Shown here one piece after another: positions 1 through 9,478 of a stretch of 64,000 nucleotides of DNA (positions are counted from its first letter, which is position 1; each line of letters opens with the position of its first letter). The stretch is taken from the NCBI GenBank assembly GCA_031216915.1, contig CM062297.1, forward strand, positions 540,042,971 through 540,106,970, given 5' to 3'. The DNA comes from Pictodentalium vernedei (taxonomy: Eukaryota; Mollusca; Scaphopoda; Dentaliida; Dentaliidae). Under the pieces are notes generated by a model that did not search any database, was not told the DNA's origin, and worked only from the letters and a program-made list of their open reading frames with translations. Both the position numbers and the translations under genes were made by a program.

Positions 1-1030
1 TACCCTTTGGGTGCTGTTGGTGTGCAAAAACAGCCCATTTTATCGCAATTTTGACCTTCAGCAGCCCGGGGAGGGTTAACTAATACTGACCGGAATATTT
101 TGTTCATGCGACTTGTAATGTCACACCAAGACCTGCAAATAGCCGATTTTTCTTGAAAACCTACAAGATGTTGTTAGAGAAATCCACAGAAAACGGGTAT
201 TTTACGATTTTAATGGGTATCTCTCTTTAACCAGCCCAAAATGGGTTAAGATGTCAAATTTTGAATACCCTTACCACTTTCAAAAATATTTTCCGATCAA
301 TTTTGCGTCCGATAAATGAAGGCCCCTTTCTCTGTGGTATATTGTTTGGGTGCTGTTGGTGTCTAAAAACAGCCCATTTTATCACAATTTTTACGTTTAG
401 CAGCTCGGGGAGGGTTAACTAATGCTAACCGGAATATTTTATCCATGCAACTTGTAATGTCACACCAAGACCTGAGAGTGACCAATTTTTCTTGAAAATC
501 TACAAGACTCGTTTAGAGAAATCCACGGAAAACATGAAGTTTTGAACTTTTTTGGGTATTGCTGTTTAACCAGCCCAAAACGGGTTAACACTTGGTTTTC
601 TGAACACCCTTATTACTTACAAAAATGATCCTCGGTGAATTCCACTTCCAATAAAGGAAGTTATGTTTACCTCTCGGGTATCGTTTGGGTGCTGTGGGGG
701 TCTGAAACTGGCCCATTTCATCAAAATTTCGATGTTTGGCAGCCTGTGGAGGGTTACCATATGCATCGCCTAATATGTCGTGTGTATCAAAGGTTGTGTC
801 ATAGGCAGGTCTAGTAATTATGAATATTTAAAAAAAATCCTAAAGACGTGTTTCGAGAAAGTGCCGATAAACTCCAATTTTGGCAGTTTTTTGCCAATTC
901 TGGCGAAATAAGGGTTAAATTGAAAATTCCGCTTCGGTACATTTTTAGATTTTTTGCCACTCTATGCGTGTGCCAAATTGTGTGAAAATCGGTTCGAAAA
1001 TGGTTTCTGAATCGTACGGACAAAAATGTG
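1..1030. repeat. 339 bp tandem repeat, three copies
   Basis: Three head-to-tail copies are visible. The phrase TTTGGGTGCTG recurs at 6, 345 and 684, a constant 339 bp step. Each copy also holds GGAGGGTTAAC or a close variant and a CACACCAAGACCTG-like segment. Copies 1 and 2 are much closer to each other than to copy 3. The array may continue left of the window. An A-rich run follows at 1037-1078. No coding capacity is credible. It may be the core of a Helentron-like element, but the ends are not visible here. Confidence 0.85.
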
Positions 1031-1107
1031 TGGGGGAAAAAAAAAACAAAAAAAAAAACAAAAAAAAAAAATAATAATCCGTAGAAAAACAATAGTCTTT
1101 TCCAGAG

Positions 1108-1216
1108 GGAAAAGCCTAATGAACCACATCAACTCAATATGAAGCCTTTATTTTGTGATGTTACTGCTAAAGCCTAAATGTGGGCTTCCAGCACTCAAGC
1201 AGTTAAAAAAATTTAG
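1108..1216. mobile_element. Truncated inverted copy of TTAA-flanked MITE family 2
   Basis: Read on the minus strand, this segment starts TTAACTG and continues through GAGTGCTGGAAGCCCA and then GGCTTCAT. It matches the first part of the complete copies at 1571-1819 and 32596-32845. The other half is missing. Confidence 0.6.
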
Positions 1217-1329
1217 CTTGAACATAAGCTTTCACTGCACATAACTGAGCTTCTATTTTGAAAGAAGGGGTGGGATTCTTCAGCTGACCTTATTACATTC
1301 AAAATAACATTACGAAAAGTAAGTAATTA

Positions 1330-1560
1330 TTATTTATTTATTGGTGTTTAAGGTCACATACTTCTGCACAATGGCTAATCAAGACCATAACATACAGATA
1401 AAATCAAGGTCAGTCAATCGTTTATGCCCCATGTTGCCTATTTTAGAGGACTCACACCCCAAGCATTACTGATTGGGTCCTATTTTACCAGTGAAGCAGA
1501 GCTTGTTTAGCACAGTAAACAAGCACTGCTTCACTTCCCGGGGTCCCCCAGGGGAAACTT
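1330..1560 (-). mobile_element. SINE-like element, family A
   Basis: A roughly 230 bp dispersed repeat with a tail of TTTA units on its left, followed by GGTGTTTAAGGTCACATA and GCACAATGGCTAATC. It ends at a CCGGGG/CAGGGG hairpin-like head. The 9 bp AAGTAATTA lies at 1321-1329 and again at 1561-1569, consistent with a target-site duplication. Further copies are at 3487, 33300, 33640 and 33861. The tail of about 50 bp is shared with the tRNA-derived SINE family B, but I see no tRNA-like A and B boxes here. Confidence 0.65.
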
Positions 1561-1570
1561 AAGTAATTAA

Positions 1571-1819
1571 TTAACTGGAAGAGTGCTGGAAGCCCATATC
1601 TGGGCTTTATTCTGAGGTACAGGAGCCATTACATAAAGGCTTCATACTCAAAGGATGTGTTTCATATAATCTTAGAAGTGAAATTATTAGCCTGTAAGGA
1701 TTTGCCTTGTTACAATTCATGGGAGAGTGCCTGCAGGTACTCTCCCATGAATTGTATCAAGTGAAAGTCAAGCAAACAAACTGAGAAGACCCAAATTAAT
1801 TTAGCACTCTACCAGTTAA
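1571..1819. mobile_element. TTAA-flanked MITE, family 2
   Basis: A 249 bp element that starts TTAACTGGAAGAGTGCT and ends AGCACTCTACCAGTTAA, giving terminal inverted repeats of about 17 bp with TTAA at both edges. Near the right side is an inner hairpin with arms ACAATTCATGGGAGAGT and its complement (about 1711-1756). TTAA target choice is typical of piggyBac-type transposases. The superfamily is an inference because no transposase is present. Confidence 0.75.
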
Positions 1820-2856
1820 TTGAAATGGATCAATAAAAAAGCAAAACTTGTAATTCCAGTGATCATGACTAAATAAACAAGTTGGGCCATTCCAAACAGG
1901 GGCCACAAGCTATGAAGAAGAATAGCTGTTATCCCCTTGGATTACATGTATGTCAGGTGAATATGTAATGTCACAAGTATCCCAAAGGCTTCCTTGGTCA
2001 GAAACAGCTCTTTATTGGAATCTTTAGCTAAGCAAGGGGTAGTTTTGAGTACAACAAAAAGAGATTTCTAATGAAATTCTTTCCAATATATTAGGAATTT
2101 ATTTGGATTTTATACCAGTCACCAATAATATCGTGAACAATTTTGAATCTTTTCACTTAATTGTTGTTATGGAAGGTCCATGAGGGTTGCATTGTTACTG
2201 GTAAGAAAAACATTGACAAGCATTATTCAGGTGATTTATGTGAAAGTTAGTGATGAGTGCATCGCTACTAAAAACTTGCATATTTACAATAAGATGGGTG
2301 ATGACAGCATTGCTATTGCCCAGATTTAGAGTTTTAACAAATTCGTTTTACAGAGAGAGTTATGGTTGAGTGAGAGTGCAAGTGTAAGAGCACAATATCT
2401 TGATCTGCCTTGAAAATGAAGGAAGTTGGCATTGCCTTTACACTGCCACACTTTTCACAGTAACATTTTGTTTTTACAGATTTACATTTATAGCATGCAA
2501 TGTTGGATGCACATCAGTTAGTGAGGATTGCATTGCTATTGAGCTGTTGTGCCATCTGTTTATGTAACTGTGGGAACATGTAATGTCGGACATACTTAAG
2601 CCAGAGAGGATTGCCTCATGATGTAGTGTCAGTGCCTAAATTAGAACTGGTAACATGTTATGTCATACAGACTTGTCAATTGGAACTGGTAACATGTAAT
2701 GTCATACAGACTTCAGTCAATTGGAACTGGTAACATGTAATGCCATACAGACTTCAGTCAGTGGGGATTACCTTGCTACTATGTTGTGTTGTCTATGTGG
2801 GTATGAGTATGACATGAGATTGAAAGAAACCATTATTTTAAAAATTATCTGTAGAT
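1820..2856. repeat. Gene-free stretch with a minisatellite of about 55 bp
   Basis: No coding signal. At 2638-2765 a unit containing GAACTGGTAACATGTAATG and CATACAGACTT is repeated three times. From 2160 onward more degenerate GGATTGCATTGCTA-like phrases recur, suggesting an older, longer repeat. The rest is AT-rich and unassigned. Confidence 0.6.
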
Positions 2857-3435
2857 TAGAGCTGAAATGGTTAAGGGGTTAATGACGCGGATTAACCTTG
2901 GTTAACCGATTAATCACTTGTCGAAATAGATATCTAAATAATTGCCATTCCGTTGATGATTTACAGCATGAACCCTTTACCCAATGTAACAAACAAAACC
3001 GACTAGGCCTATATACAAAAATCTCCATTCAAATTTATTGTTTTCAAATTTTGTCTCAAAAACATAGCTTATGACACTTCATTGGAACGAGCTCATTGAA
3101 CTCGTTCCAATGAGGGGTCATAACCTATGTTTTTGAGACAAAGATTGAAATTTTTTAGTAATTCATGAATTTATTTTGCAAGTATCATCTGCTTCCCGCA
3201 ATGGGGCAAGGGTTAAGAATGACCATTTCCAGCCACTGATACAGTATGATGATCATGCAAGTAAACAAGTATGTCAGCAAGTAACTTGCATGCTTTACTC
3301 TCTCTCATATAATTGATGTGAGTCCGTGTGACAATGTTTGCCTGTTTTGGAGAAAGTTTGTTCCTTTGTTAACCCATATAATACAATGGATTTAAAGGTA
3401 CCGGATAATCTATCAATTACTGTTTGGATCGATGT
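2857..3435. mobile_element. hAT-like non-autonomous element, right end missing
   Basis: The left end TAGAGCTGAAATGGTTAA and the following sequence match the complete copy at 17806-19676 nearly base for base until about 3435. There the match is lost, so the right terminal repeat is absent. It contains the palindromic TTAA-MITE at 2969-3216 in the same place as the other copy, so that MITE was already inside the element before it multiplied. The TAGNG start fits the hAT terminal consensus YARNG. Confidence 0.7.
2969..3216. mobile_element. Palindromic TTAA-flanked MITE, family 1
   Basis: A 248 bp element beginning (TGAA)CCCTTTACCCAATG and ending GGGTTAA, with TGAA a decayed TTAA. The centre is a long palindrome with arms running through TTGTCTCAAAAACATAG and CTCATTGGAACGAGCT, closing on GAGCTC-like bases. 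Intact relatives of 239-250 bp lie at 50249, 62589 and 63070. The CCC start next to TTAA resembles piggyBac ends; no transposase is encoded. Confidence 0.75.
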
Positions 3436-3486
3436 AACAATTTTCATACTAGTAACAATTTTCATACTAGTAACTAGTAGCATACT

Positions 3487-3727
3487 ATTATTATTTATTA
3501 TGTATTGGTGTTTAAGGTCACATATTTTTGCACAATGGCTAATCATGACCACAACATGAGTATCAACCCATGACCAGGGTTGAAGGTTAATAAGCCATGT
3601 TGCACCTTTTATAGAGGGTTTGCACATCCCAAGCATTGGTAACTGGGTCCTATTTTACCAGTAAAACAGAGTCTGTTTACCACAAAGAACAGACACTGCT
3701 TCATTTCCCGGGGTTCCTGTGGGGAAA
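3487..3727 (-). mobile_element. SINE-like element, family A
   Basis: Second copy of the family seen at 1330, with the tail TATTGGTGTTTAAGGTCACA on the left and the head CCCGGGGTTCCTGTGGGG on the right. It sits next to the broken right side of the hAT-like copy and may have arrived with the event that removed that end. No clear target duplication is visible. Confidence 0.65.
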
Positions 3728-3916
3728 ACTGGTACCTATGGTATCTGAACAGCTGCCCGAAGTCTATAAATACATACTCACACATGTTGTAATTCAATAA
3801 GAAAAAAAATTCTATAGGGACAGTTTTTCTACATCTAACAAGAGGCATAACAGGGGTATGGATGGACAGAACCTGCAATATGCAGATATCCTTTCTCCCA
3901 TACTAGTCTATTACCA

Positions 3917-3917
3917 T

Positions 3918-3968
<51 letters not shown>

Positions 3969-3969
3969 T
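3917..3969. repeat. (TTTA)n microsatellite
   Basis: About 13 TTTA units in a row. It may be the leftover tail of an otherwise lost SINE, since all SINE tails in this window are TTTA-rich. Confidence 0.9.
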
Positions 3970-3989
3970 CTATCAACACTGCAAAATGG

Positions 3990-4530
3990 ATGCAAGTTAT
4001 AATGTGAAAGGTTAATTTTATTATAAGTCTTACAAGGGTCATAGCCTGTTAAGAATGTAAGTTCGAAACCCAAGATATGCGGATATTATATCCACCCCAT
4101 GCTGGTGTATCACCATACCAAAGGGCATCAAAATCTGACAGCCAATACCAGAATTACAATACAAAACACTTATTTAACTATTTTTTCAAGTCCTACAACG
4201 GTCATAACTCTGGAATGAACATGTGGACAAAAGTCACAGAACACGCGATATCTGGATATAATGTCCCCCATGCTTGTCTATCAGCATACTAAAAAACATA
4301 AAAAATTTGACAACCAATTCCAGAGTTATAATGCAAAACGTTCAATTTACTATTTTCCTAAGTCCTACAAGGGCCACCTTAACTCTAGAATGAAAGTGTA
4401 GACAAAACCTGCAATTTATGCATATCATTTCAACCCATGCTGATCTATCATCAAACAATGGATATCAAAATCTGACACCCAATGTCAGAGTTATAATACA
4501 AAATGTTTGGACAGATGGATGAATGGAGGG
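3990..4530. repeat. Tandem core array, unit about 165 bp
   Basis: Three degenerate copies share AAGTCCTACAA-GG, CATAACTCTGGAATGAA, GGATAT-AT and CCAGAGTTATAATGCAAAA. A single-copy relative lies at 51270-51500, and both are followed by a GGAAGTCAGGGGCATAAT-like segment (4596 and 51490). The layout matches the core-plus-flank organisation of the Helentron-like elements elsewhere, but the ends are not clear. Confidence 0.6.
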
Positions 4531-5021
4531 GAGGGAAGGGGGTTTTTGGACAGAGGGAGACCTCGACTATATATCCATGGAACCTCCTAAGAAGGTCAGG
4601 GGCATAATTCTCCCTGAAGCGGCTCCCAGACCATGCCGACAAGAGTGGGATATCCCTGCCCTGTGTTCACCCACCCAACTTGATGCTACACACCGGGGGA
4701 TACTTTGCATCGTAACCTGCGATTAAAATATGCACTCCCCCACCCGCAACTCAGAATCCTGGATATCCCACTATCAGGACAGACTTTTTTATATTTATCC
4801 TTTTAGTGATGTGGGAATGGATGTTGGGAACATATATTGAACCATGATTTTGTTTGGGAAAAGAATTAAGAATAAGCCCAGGGGATGTGAAGTAAAAGAT
4901 GGCAAAAGTATCTGGATTGGCTTATCTTTGAGAAATCAAGCCTGCGGGAGAATTCAGATGCAAAATTGAGACGAAGTCAGGTAAATTGGTCAATCTCACA
5001 ACAAAGATGAATTAAACCCTT
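4531..5021. other. No gene seen
   Basis: Only a purine-rich block at 4525-4560 and the repeat flank at 4580-4620 stand out. The short open frames on both strands show no family resemblance. Confidence 0.6.
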
Positions 5022-5483
5022 TAACAAACAAATCAGCCACATACACCTACAAAATTGACAAATTATTAATTACAGTATGGACACCGTGGACTGGTCACTT
5101 TCCATGGGGTGGGCAGTATTTCCACGACGCAATAATATTAGATTTTTAACACTAATTATAGGAATCAAGATAAAAAAATTATTTAAAATTTTGCTACTGA
5201 TGAATTTTATTACCTCGTAAATGCATGCATGGACATCACTGCCCACGCGACTGGATTACAACCAGTCCACAGTGACTGTACTGTACAAATCAAAGAGATG
5301 AAAAATGAAAAAAAAAACAATATAAAAAAGCCCATATCATGTGTCCCTTCACTTAAACCAGGTCATCAAGCTCATGCCAATGAGGGATCACATGATAGGA
5401 TTTTTAGATTTTTTTGAAAACATTTGAATAAAGAAATAATTAAAGTAACAAATTTTTATATCTTGTGCATTGGATAAGGTTTT
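5022..5483. mobile_element. TTAA-flanked MITE family 1, interrupted
   Basis: The left end TTAAACCCTTTAACAAAC matches the reverse complement of the right end of the copy at 62589-62836. The right end TTGGATAAGG matches that copy's left end. The central palindrome (about 5325-5412) is worn but still pairs around CATCAAGCTCATG. The element is longer than 248 bp because another small inverted-repeat element sits inside at 5071-5285. Confidence 0.65.
5071..5285. mobile_element. Small terminal-inverted-repeat MITE nested in another MITE
   Basis: It starts TACAGTATGGACACCGTG and ends with a segment whose complement reads TACAGTACAGTCACTGTG. The inverted ends extend to GGACTGGT and are followed on both sides by a further paired block (GGGTGGGCAGT against ACTGCCCAC). 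TA at the edges hints at a Tc1/mariner-type origin, which is not proven. Confidence 0.55.
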
Positions 5484-6600
5484 TTTTTCTGTTGCAACAA
5501 CTATCCAGCATAGCTGTCATTGAGTTTGTCATTCCAAAATCAGGGGCTGGGCTTACTTACAAGAAGGGAACTTTAAAACTGAACTCTGAAAAAGTTGGTA
5601 GGTCAGTATGGTACTCATAAAATAAGTTCAACAACAACAACAACAACAACAACAACAGTATGGTGATCACAAAAATGGTATTTGTCTCAATCAGATCATC
5701 ACACATTTACACACCCTGGCATAAGATTTTGTTAATAAAATAGAGCAAAATCAATTTAGACCCGAGTTATGCTCAGCTAAGATAAAAACTTTTCGTTGAA
5801 ATTACAATTCCTGATTGTGTATTTATTAAATTTACACAATGGACAAAGCATAGCTGAAATCTGTGGTTGTTGTTACCACAGGGTACAAAAGAGCCAGGAC
5901 ATCACCCTCATTTTTTTTATCCCAATTGGTAAATGGTCTGGATCCCTCATCATTGGGAAAATATGCATTGGAGGTGTCCAGAATTGTTAATTTCCACTCG
6001 CTTTAGAATGCATTGGAACAATCTCCCACAGCTCTGTTTTCATTAAAACCTTTGTTAACAATGTCTATGCATGTGTGTTTCAGTTCTTAAAACCTAAAGT
6101 TACCTTTTTTGACCCACAATGAGCAGGATAGCTACCAGAAGACAATGCCATCAGTGCTTGTCAATGTATTTAGAGATGCATGACATTGAAACAGAATGAA
6201 ATACCTATTAGTTGTCTGCAGACAACCATTTTTGTGATTCCAATTATTGGTGCTTTTAACTTGAACAGTTGGATAGATTGGGAATCGTTGAAAATCCCTG
6301 ATCAAGTTGTTAAAAAAATTCTTGTTTCTCAGGCCATTTTCCCTGATTTTTGTAATGAAAGAAGGGGGCTTTTCATTGTTCTCTCTGGAACTTCTAAAGG
6401 CCTGTCAATTTTTGACAGTCTACATCCTTTGCAGTTGTTTCTTTGAAAACCGTGGCTGCCATACATACATGTATGCAGACAAGACCTGCCTTGAAGCAAC
6501 TGGCAAAGTACTTGGAATGAAACTTGCAACTTTACCTATCATATTTATTTCACAGTAGTTTGAAAAGAACGGGATTTAGACAGCAAAGATTTAACAGATG
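5484..6600. other. No gene seen; (CAA)n microsatellite at 5629-5657
   Basis: The sequence looks unique within the window apart from ten CAA units. Open frames of 64-111 codons occur (for example 6180-6446), but their products are unrecognised and overlap other frames of equal quality, so none is called. Confidence 0.55.
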
Positions 6601-6631
6601 AAAAATAAAACTGGAAACACTTATATTTTCA

Positions 6632-6735
6632 TTTTTTGTCTCAAAAACATAGGTTATGACCCCTCTTTGGGACAAGCTTGTCAAGCCCTTTCCAATGAGG
6701 GTCATAACCTATGTTTTTGAGGCAAAAAATGAAAA
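6632..6735. mobile_element. Fragment of TTAA-MITE family 1 (central palindrome)
   Basis: The arms TTTTGTCTCAAAAACATAG and its complement flank a centre with GACAAGCTTGTC. The fragment abuts the C-terminal end of the broken reverse transcriptase at 6745-7600 and appears to cut it off just after its QGC motif. Confidence 0.65.
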
Positions 6736-6744
6736 AAAATTAGT

Positions 6745-7600
6745 TATTCAAGATGCACCCCTGCTTAAAGCCTATCGCCATTGGGACCCTCTTTGTTGTT
6801 ATATTTCCCAGGTTAAGTACACTCTGCACATCTTTGTACAGTGCTTTCATGATTCCAACAAAACTTCCTCCCAAACCAAGGCCTTCAAGTTTCTGCCACA
6901 TTCCTTCCCTCCATACTCTGTCATATGCTTTTTTCACATCAAGAAAGGCCAGAAAGGCCATAAACATCTTTTTCTTACTGACTTTCATTGATTCTATCAA
7001 TTGTGATAGTGTAAACAAGTGGTCGGTGACTTGTCTCCCTTTCCGGAACCCATTCTGGATTTCCCCCAGGAATCCTCATTCTTCGACAATTTTCACAAGC
7101 CTTTCATACAGAACCTGCAGAATACCTTCCCAATATTGCTGCCAACAGATATATCTCTGTAATTATCGAAAACTTCCCTATCTCCTTTCTTGTGTATGAA
7201 TGTTACCCTGCTTTCCTTCCACTCTGTTGGCACCTCTTGCTTTGTGATTGCCATGTTAAATAGTGCTGTAAGATGTTCATATAATGGATCTCCTCTTTTC
7301 AAAAACTAGTTTGGAATTTCATCAGTGCCTGGAGCTTTGCCATTCTTCAACTTGGTGACTTCCTCCACCCCAATTTCCCTGCATAATAAGTCAGATAAGT
7401 TTTCTGCACTCTCCATCAAACATTCTGGAGAGATGCCTTCCAACCACCTTTTGTCATTTACCCAGTGCTTGATCATTTCTACTGTTATAATGTCCCAGTC
7501 TTCAGTACCTTCCCCATCCACCTCAATACTCTGTATGGTATTGCCTTTACAATAAAATGGAAAAGACAGAAATACCCCCAGTAGATTGAGTAGTAGCAAG
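6745..7600 (-). pseudogene. Non-LTR retrotransposon reverse transcriptase fragment
   Basis: Three minus-strand segments in different frames carry the RT order. 7599-7306 has KNGKAPGTDEIPN. 7302-7093 has EVPTEWKESRVTFIHKKGD. 7018-6740 has FLDVKKAYDRVWREGMW and ends near QGC. These are the fingers and palm motifs of LINE reverse transcriptases; the YADD motif and everything after it are missing. Frameshifts and stops make it a pseudogene. It belongs to a different LINE clade from the element at 9479-12612, whose motifs read differently. Endonuclease and 5' parts are not seen. Confidence 0.75.
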
Positions 7601-7644
7601 AGATGATGGCAATAAAGTCTAAGTTCAAAGGCAATAAGTCTTGT

Positions 7645-8002
7645 TATTTAGTTATTTATTTATTGGTGTTTAAGGTCACATACTTATGCACAATGGCTCA
7701 TCACGACTGTAACAGTTTTACAGGTGGAGGAGCCAGAGTACTCAGAGAGAACCACCGAGCATTGACGAGCAACTGTCAGCTCCTTAACATTCTAACTCTT
7801 GTTCAAGCAGAGTTACAGCAGTTGACATGCGCACCATCGATGTGCAGTACACCTTAGTACATGGCATCGTCATGCTTCCATGCAGGCAACTAGGATAAAG
7901 TGCCTTGCCCAAGGACACAATGCAGGTCGTCCTGCACAGGGATCAAACTCAGGAACTTTAACATAGAAGTCCAACCGTCTACCACTGAGCCACTGCACTC
8001 CC
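7645..8002 (-). mobile_element. tRNA-derived SINE, family B
   Basis: On the minus strand the head at about 8002-7930 has an A-box-like TGGCTCAGTGGTAGACGG and a B-box-like GAGTTTGATCCC, as expected for an internal RNA polymerase III promoter from a tRNA. The body follows, and then a tail ending CCTTAAACACCAATAAATAA. Other copies are at 22817, 38270, 41232 and 44450. Confidence 0.8.
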
Positions 8003-8580
8003 GCAATAAGTCTTGAAGAAATACTTTGGGAAGGATGAATGGACATCCGATGGGACAAACAGACAGAAGGATGAATGGAAACTGAACCCATTTTTATACC
8101 CTCTCCCACTATGTGGTGGGAGATTATTAAGGCTTACTTTATCTTTAGAATACAGGAAAATGTCCACATCCCTGTTAATTGAATATTCCTGTTAAATGAA
8201 GAATTCGCACTAACAAATTGGCCATTCAATTAACAAGGTTCCACTGTGTCTGTTTTTAGTCAAGTTGTGAAGTGAAACTCAACTAATATACTACTCAAAG
8301 TTTGCTAAGAACCAAATATTTGACACGACTGTGAAATTTGCTTGTGACATATTTGCGATATTTTTGGTGGATATGATTGAGGAATGTATTGAGATGGTCC
8401 CCAATGTTTTCATGAGCTCTCTTGACAGGCAGACTTTTTGTGACAGACATGGAAAGCATGTACCCCTGGATTTTCATGTTTTCCTGTACTGTCTACATGT
8501 ACAAGACATGTGTAGGGTATTCAATCTTCATTTCAACACGAACCTTTGTGATTTAATGATTGAATATGGCAAATGTAAAT

Positions 8581-9478
8581 GTAAGAAGACATTTGTCTGA
8601 AGCAGAAATGTGGCGGGCTGTAAGGGTGGTGGAGCAAGGGGCTACCCATGGTCAGGTTGGTGAAGCCCTTGGTTGATCATCAGAGCCTGGGCAAGATTTC
8701 AGCAGTATGGCACACCAGTAAGACGGCATGGTGGTGGTAGAGACAGGGCAACATCTGCAGGTGAAGACCATTTTTTGATCATTCAGGCCCATAGGAACCG
8801 CTTTGCCACAGCAATCCAGCTTTGCAGTGACATTCAGAATGCATCTGGGTAAATGTTTCGATGCAGACTATCCGAGCAAGGTTGTACGAATGTGGTCTCC
8901 TATCGAGAAGACCATGTATTTGCATTCCGCTGTCCCAGAACCACCCCCAGGCACGATATGAATGGGCCATGGACCACTTGGATGGACGAGAGAAGATTGG
9001 CAAACTGTCCTTTTTACAGATGAGTCAAGGTACTGACTAGGCCACACAGATAGGCATTCTAGGGTGTGGAGAAGATAAGGAGAGCGATTCCATGCAGCCA
9101 ACGTTGCTGAGCATGACCGCTATGGTGTAGGGTCAATCATGGACTGGGGCAGCATCAGCAGGGATGGATGTACAGAGCTCTGTGCCCTTGAACGTGGTAC
9201 ATTGACTGCACAGCGGTATATTGATGAGACCTGGATGTCCACATCAGAACAAGATTCATTCTGATGGACGATAATGCCTGTCCTCATGTTGCCCATGCTG
9301 TTGGGGAGAGGGAGGGGATTGAGCGTATGGACTGGCCAGCAAGATCCCCCGACCTCAATCCAATCGAACATGTCTGGAATGAGTTGCAGCTTGCAATTTC
9401 AGCCTGTCCAGTCCAGCCAAGAAGTGTCCAGGAGCTTGGTGTCATGCTGGTCCAAGAATGGAACAACATCCCACAAAG
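8581..9478 (+). pseudogene. Tc1-like DDE transposase, broken
   Basis: Fragments of the family can be read through several frames. RHGGGRDRATSAGEDHFL and an HPQARYEWAMDHLDGRE-like stretch come first, then VLFTDESRY with the first catalytic Asp near 9015, MDDNACPHVAHA with the second Asp near 9266, and WPARSPDLNPIEHVWNEL with the Glu of the DDE triad near 9365. It ends VQEWNNIPQ at the LINE insertion. The last residues resume at 12627 as RTTRKLIGSM. In-frame stops and frameshifts show it was dead, or died, independently of the LINE. Confidence 0.85.

Noticed and set aside
6180-6558. Two overlapping plus-strand frames as a small gene
   Set aside because: Neither has a recognised motif; they overlap in different frames and a minus-strand frame of equal length covers the same bases.
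9458-9478. ATG at 9458 as the native start of the LINE protein
   Set aside because: These bases belong to the Tc1-like transposase and the target duplication; the LINE begins at 9479.
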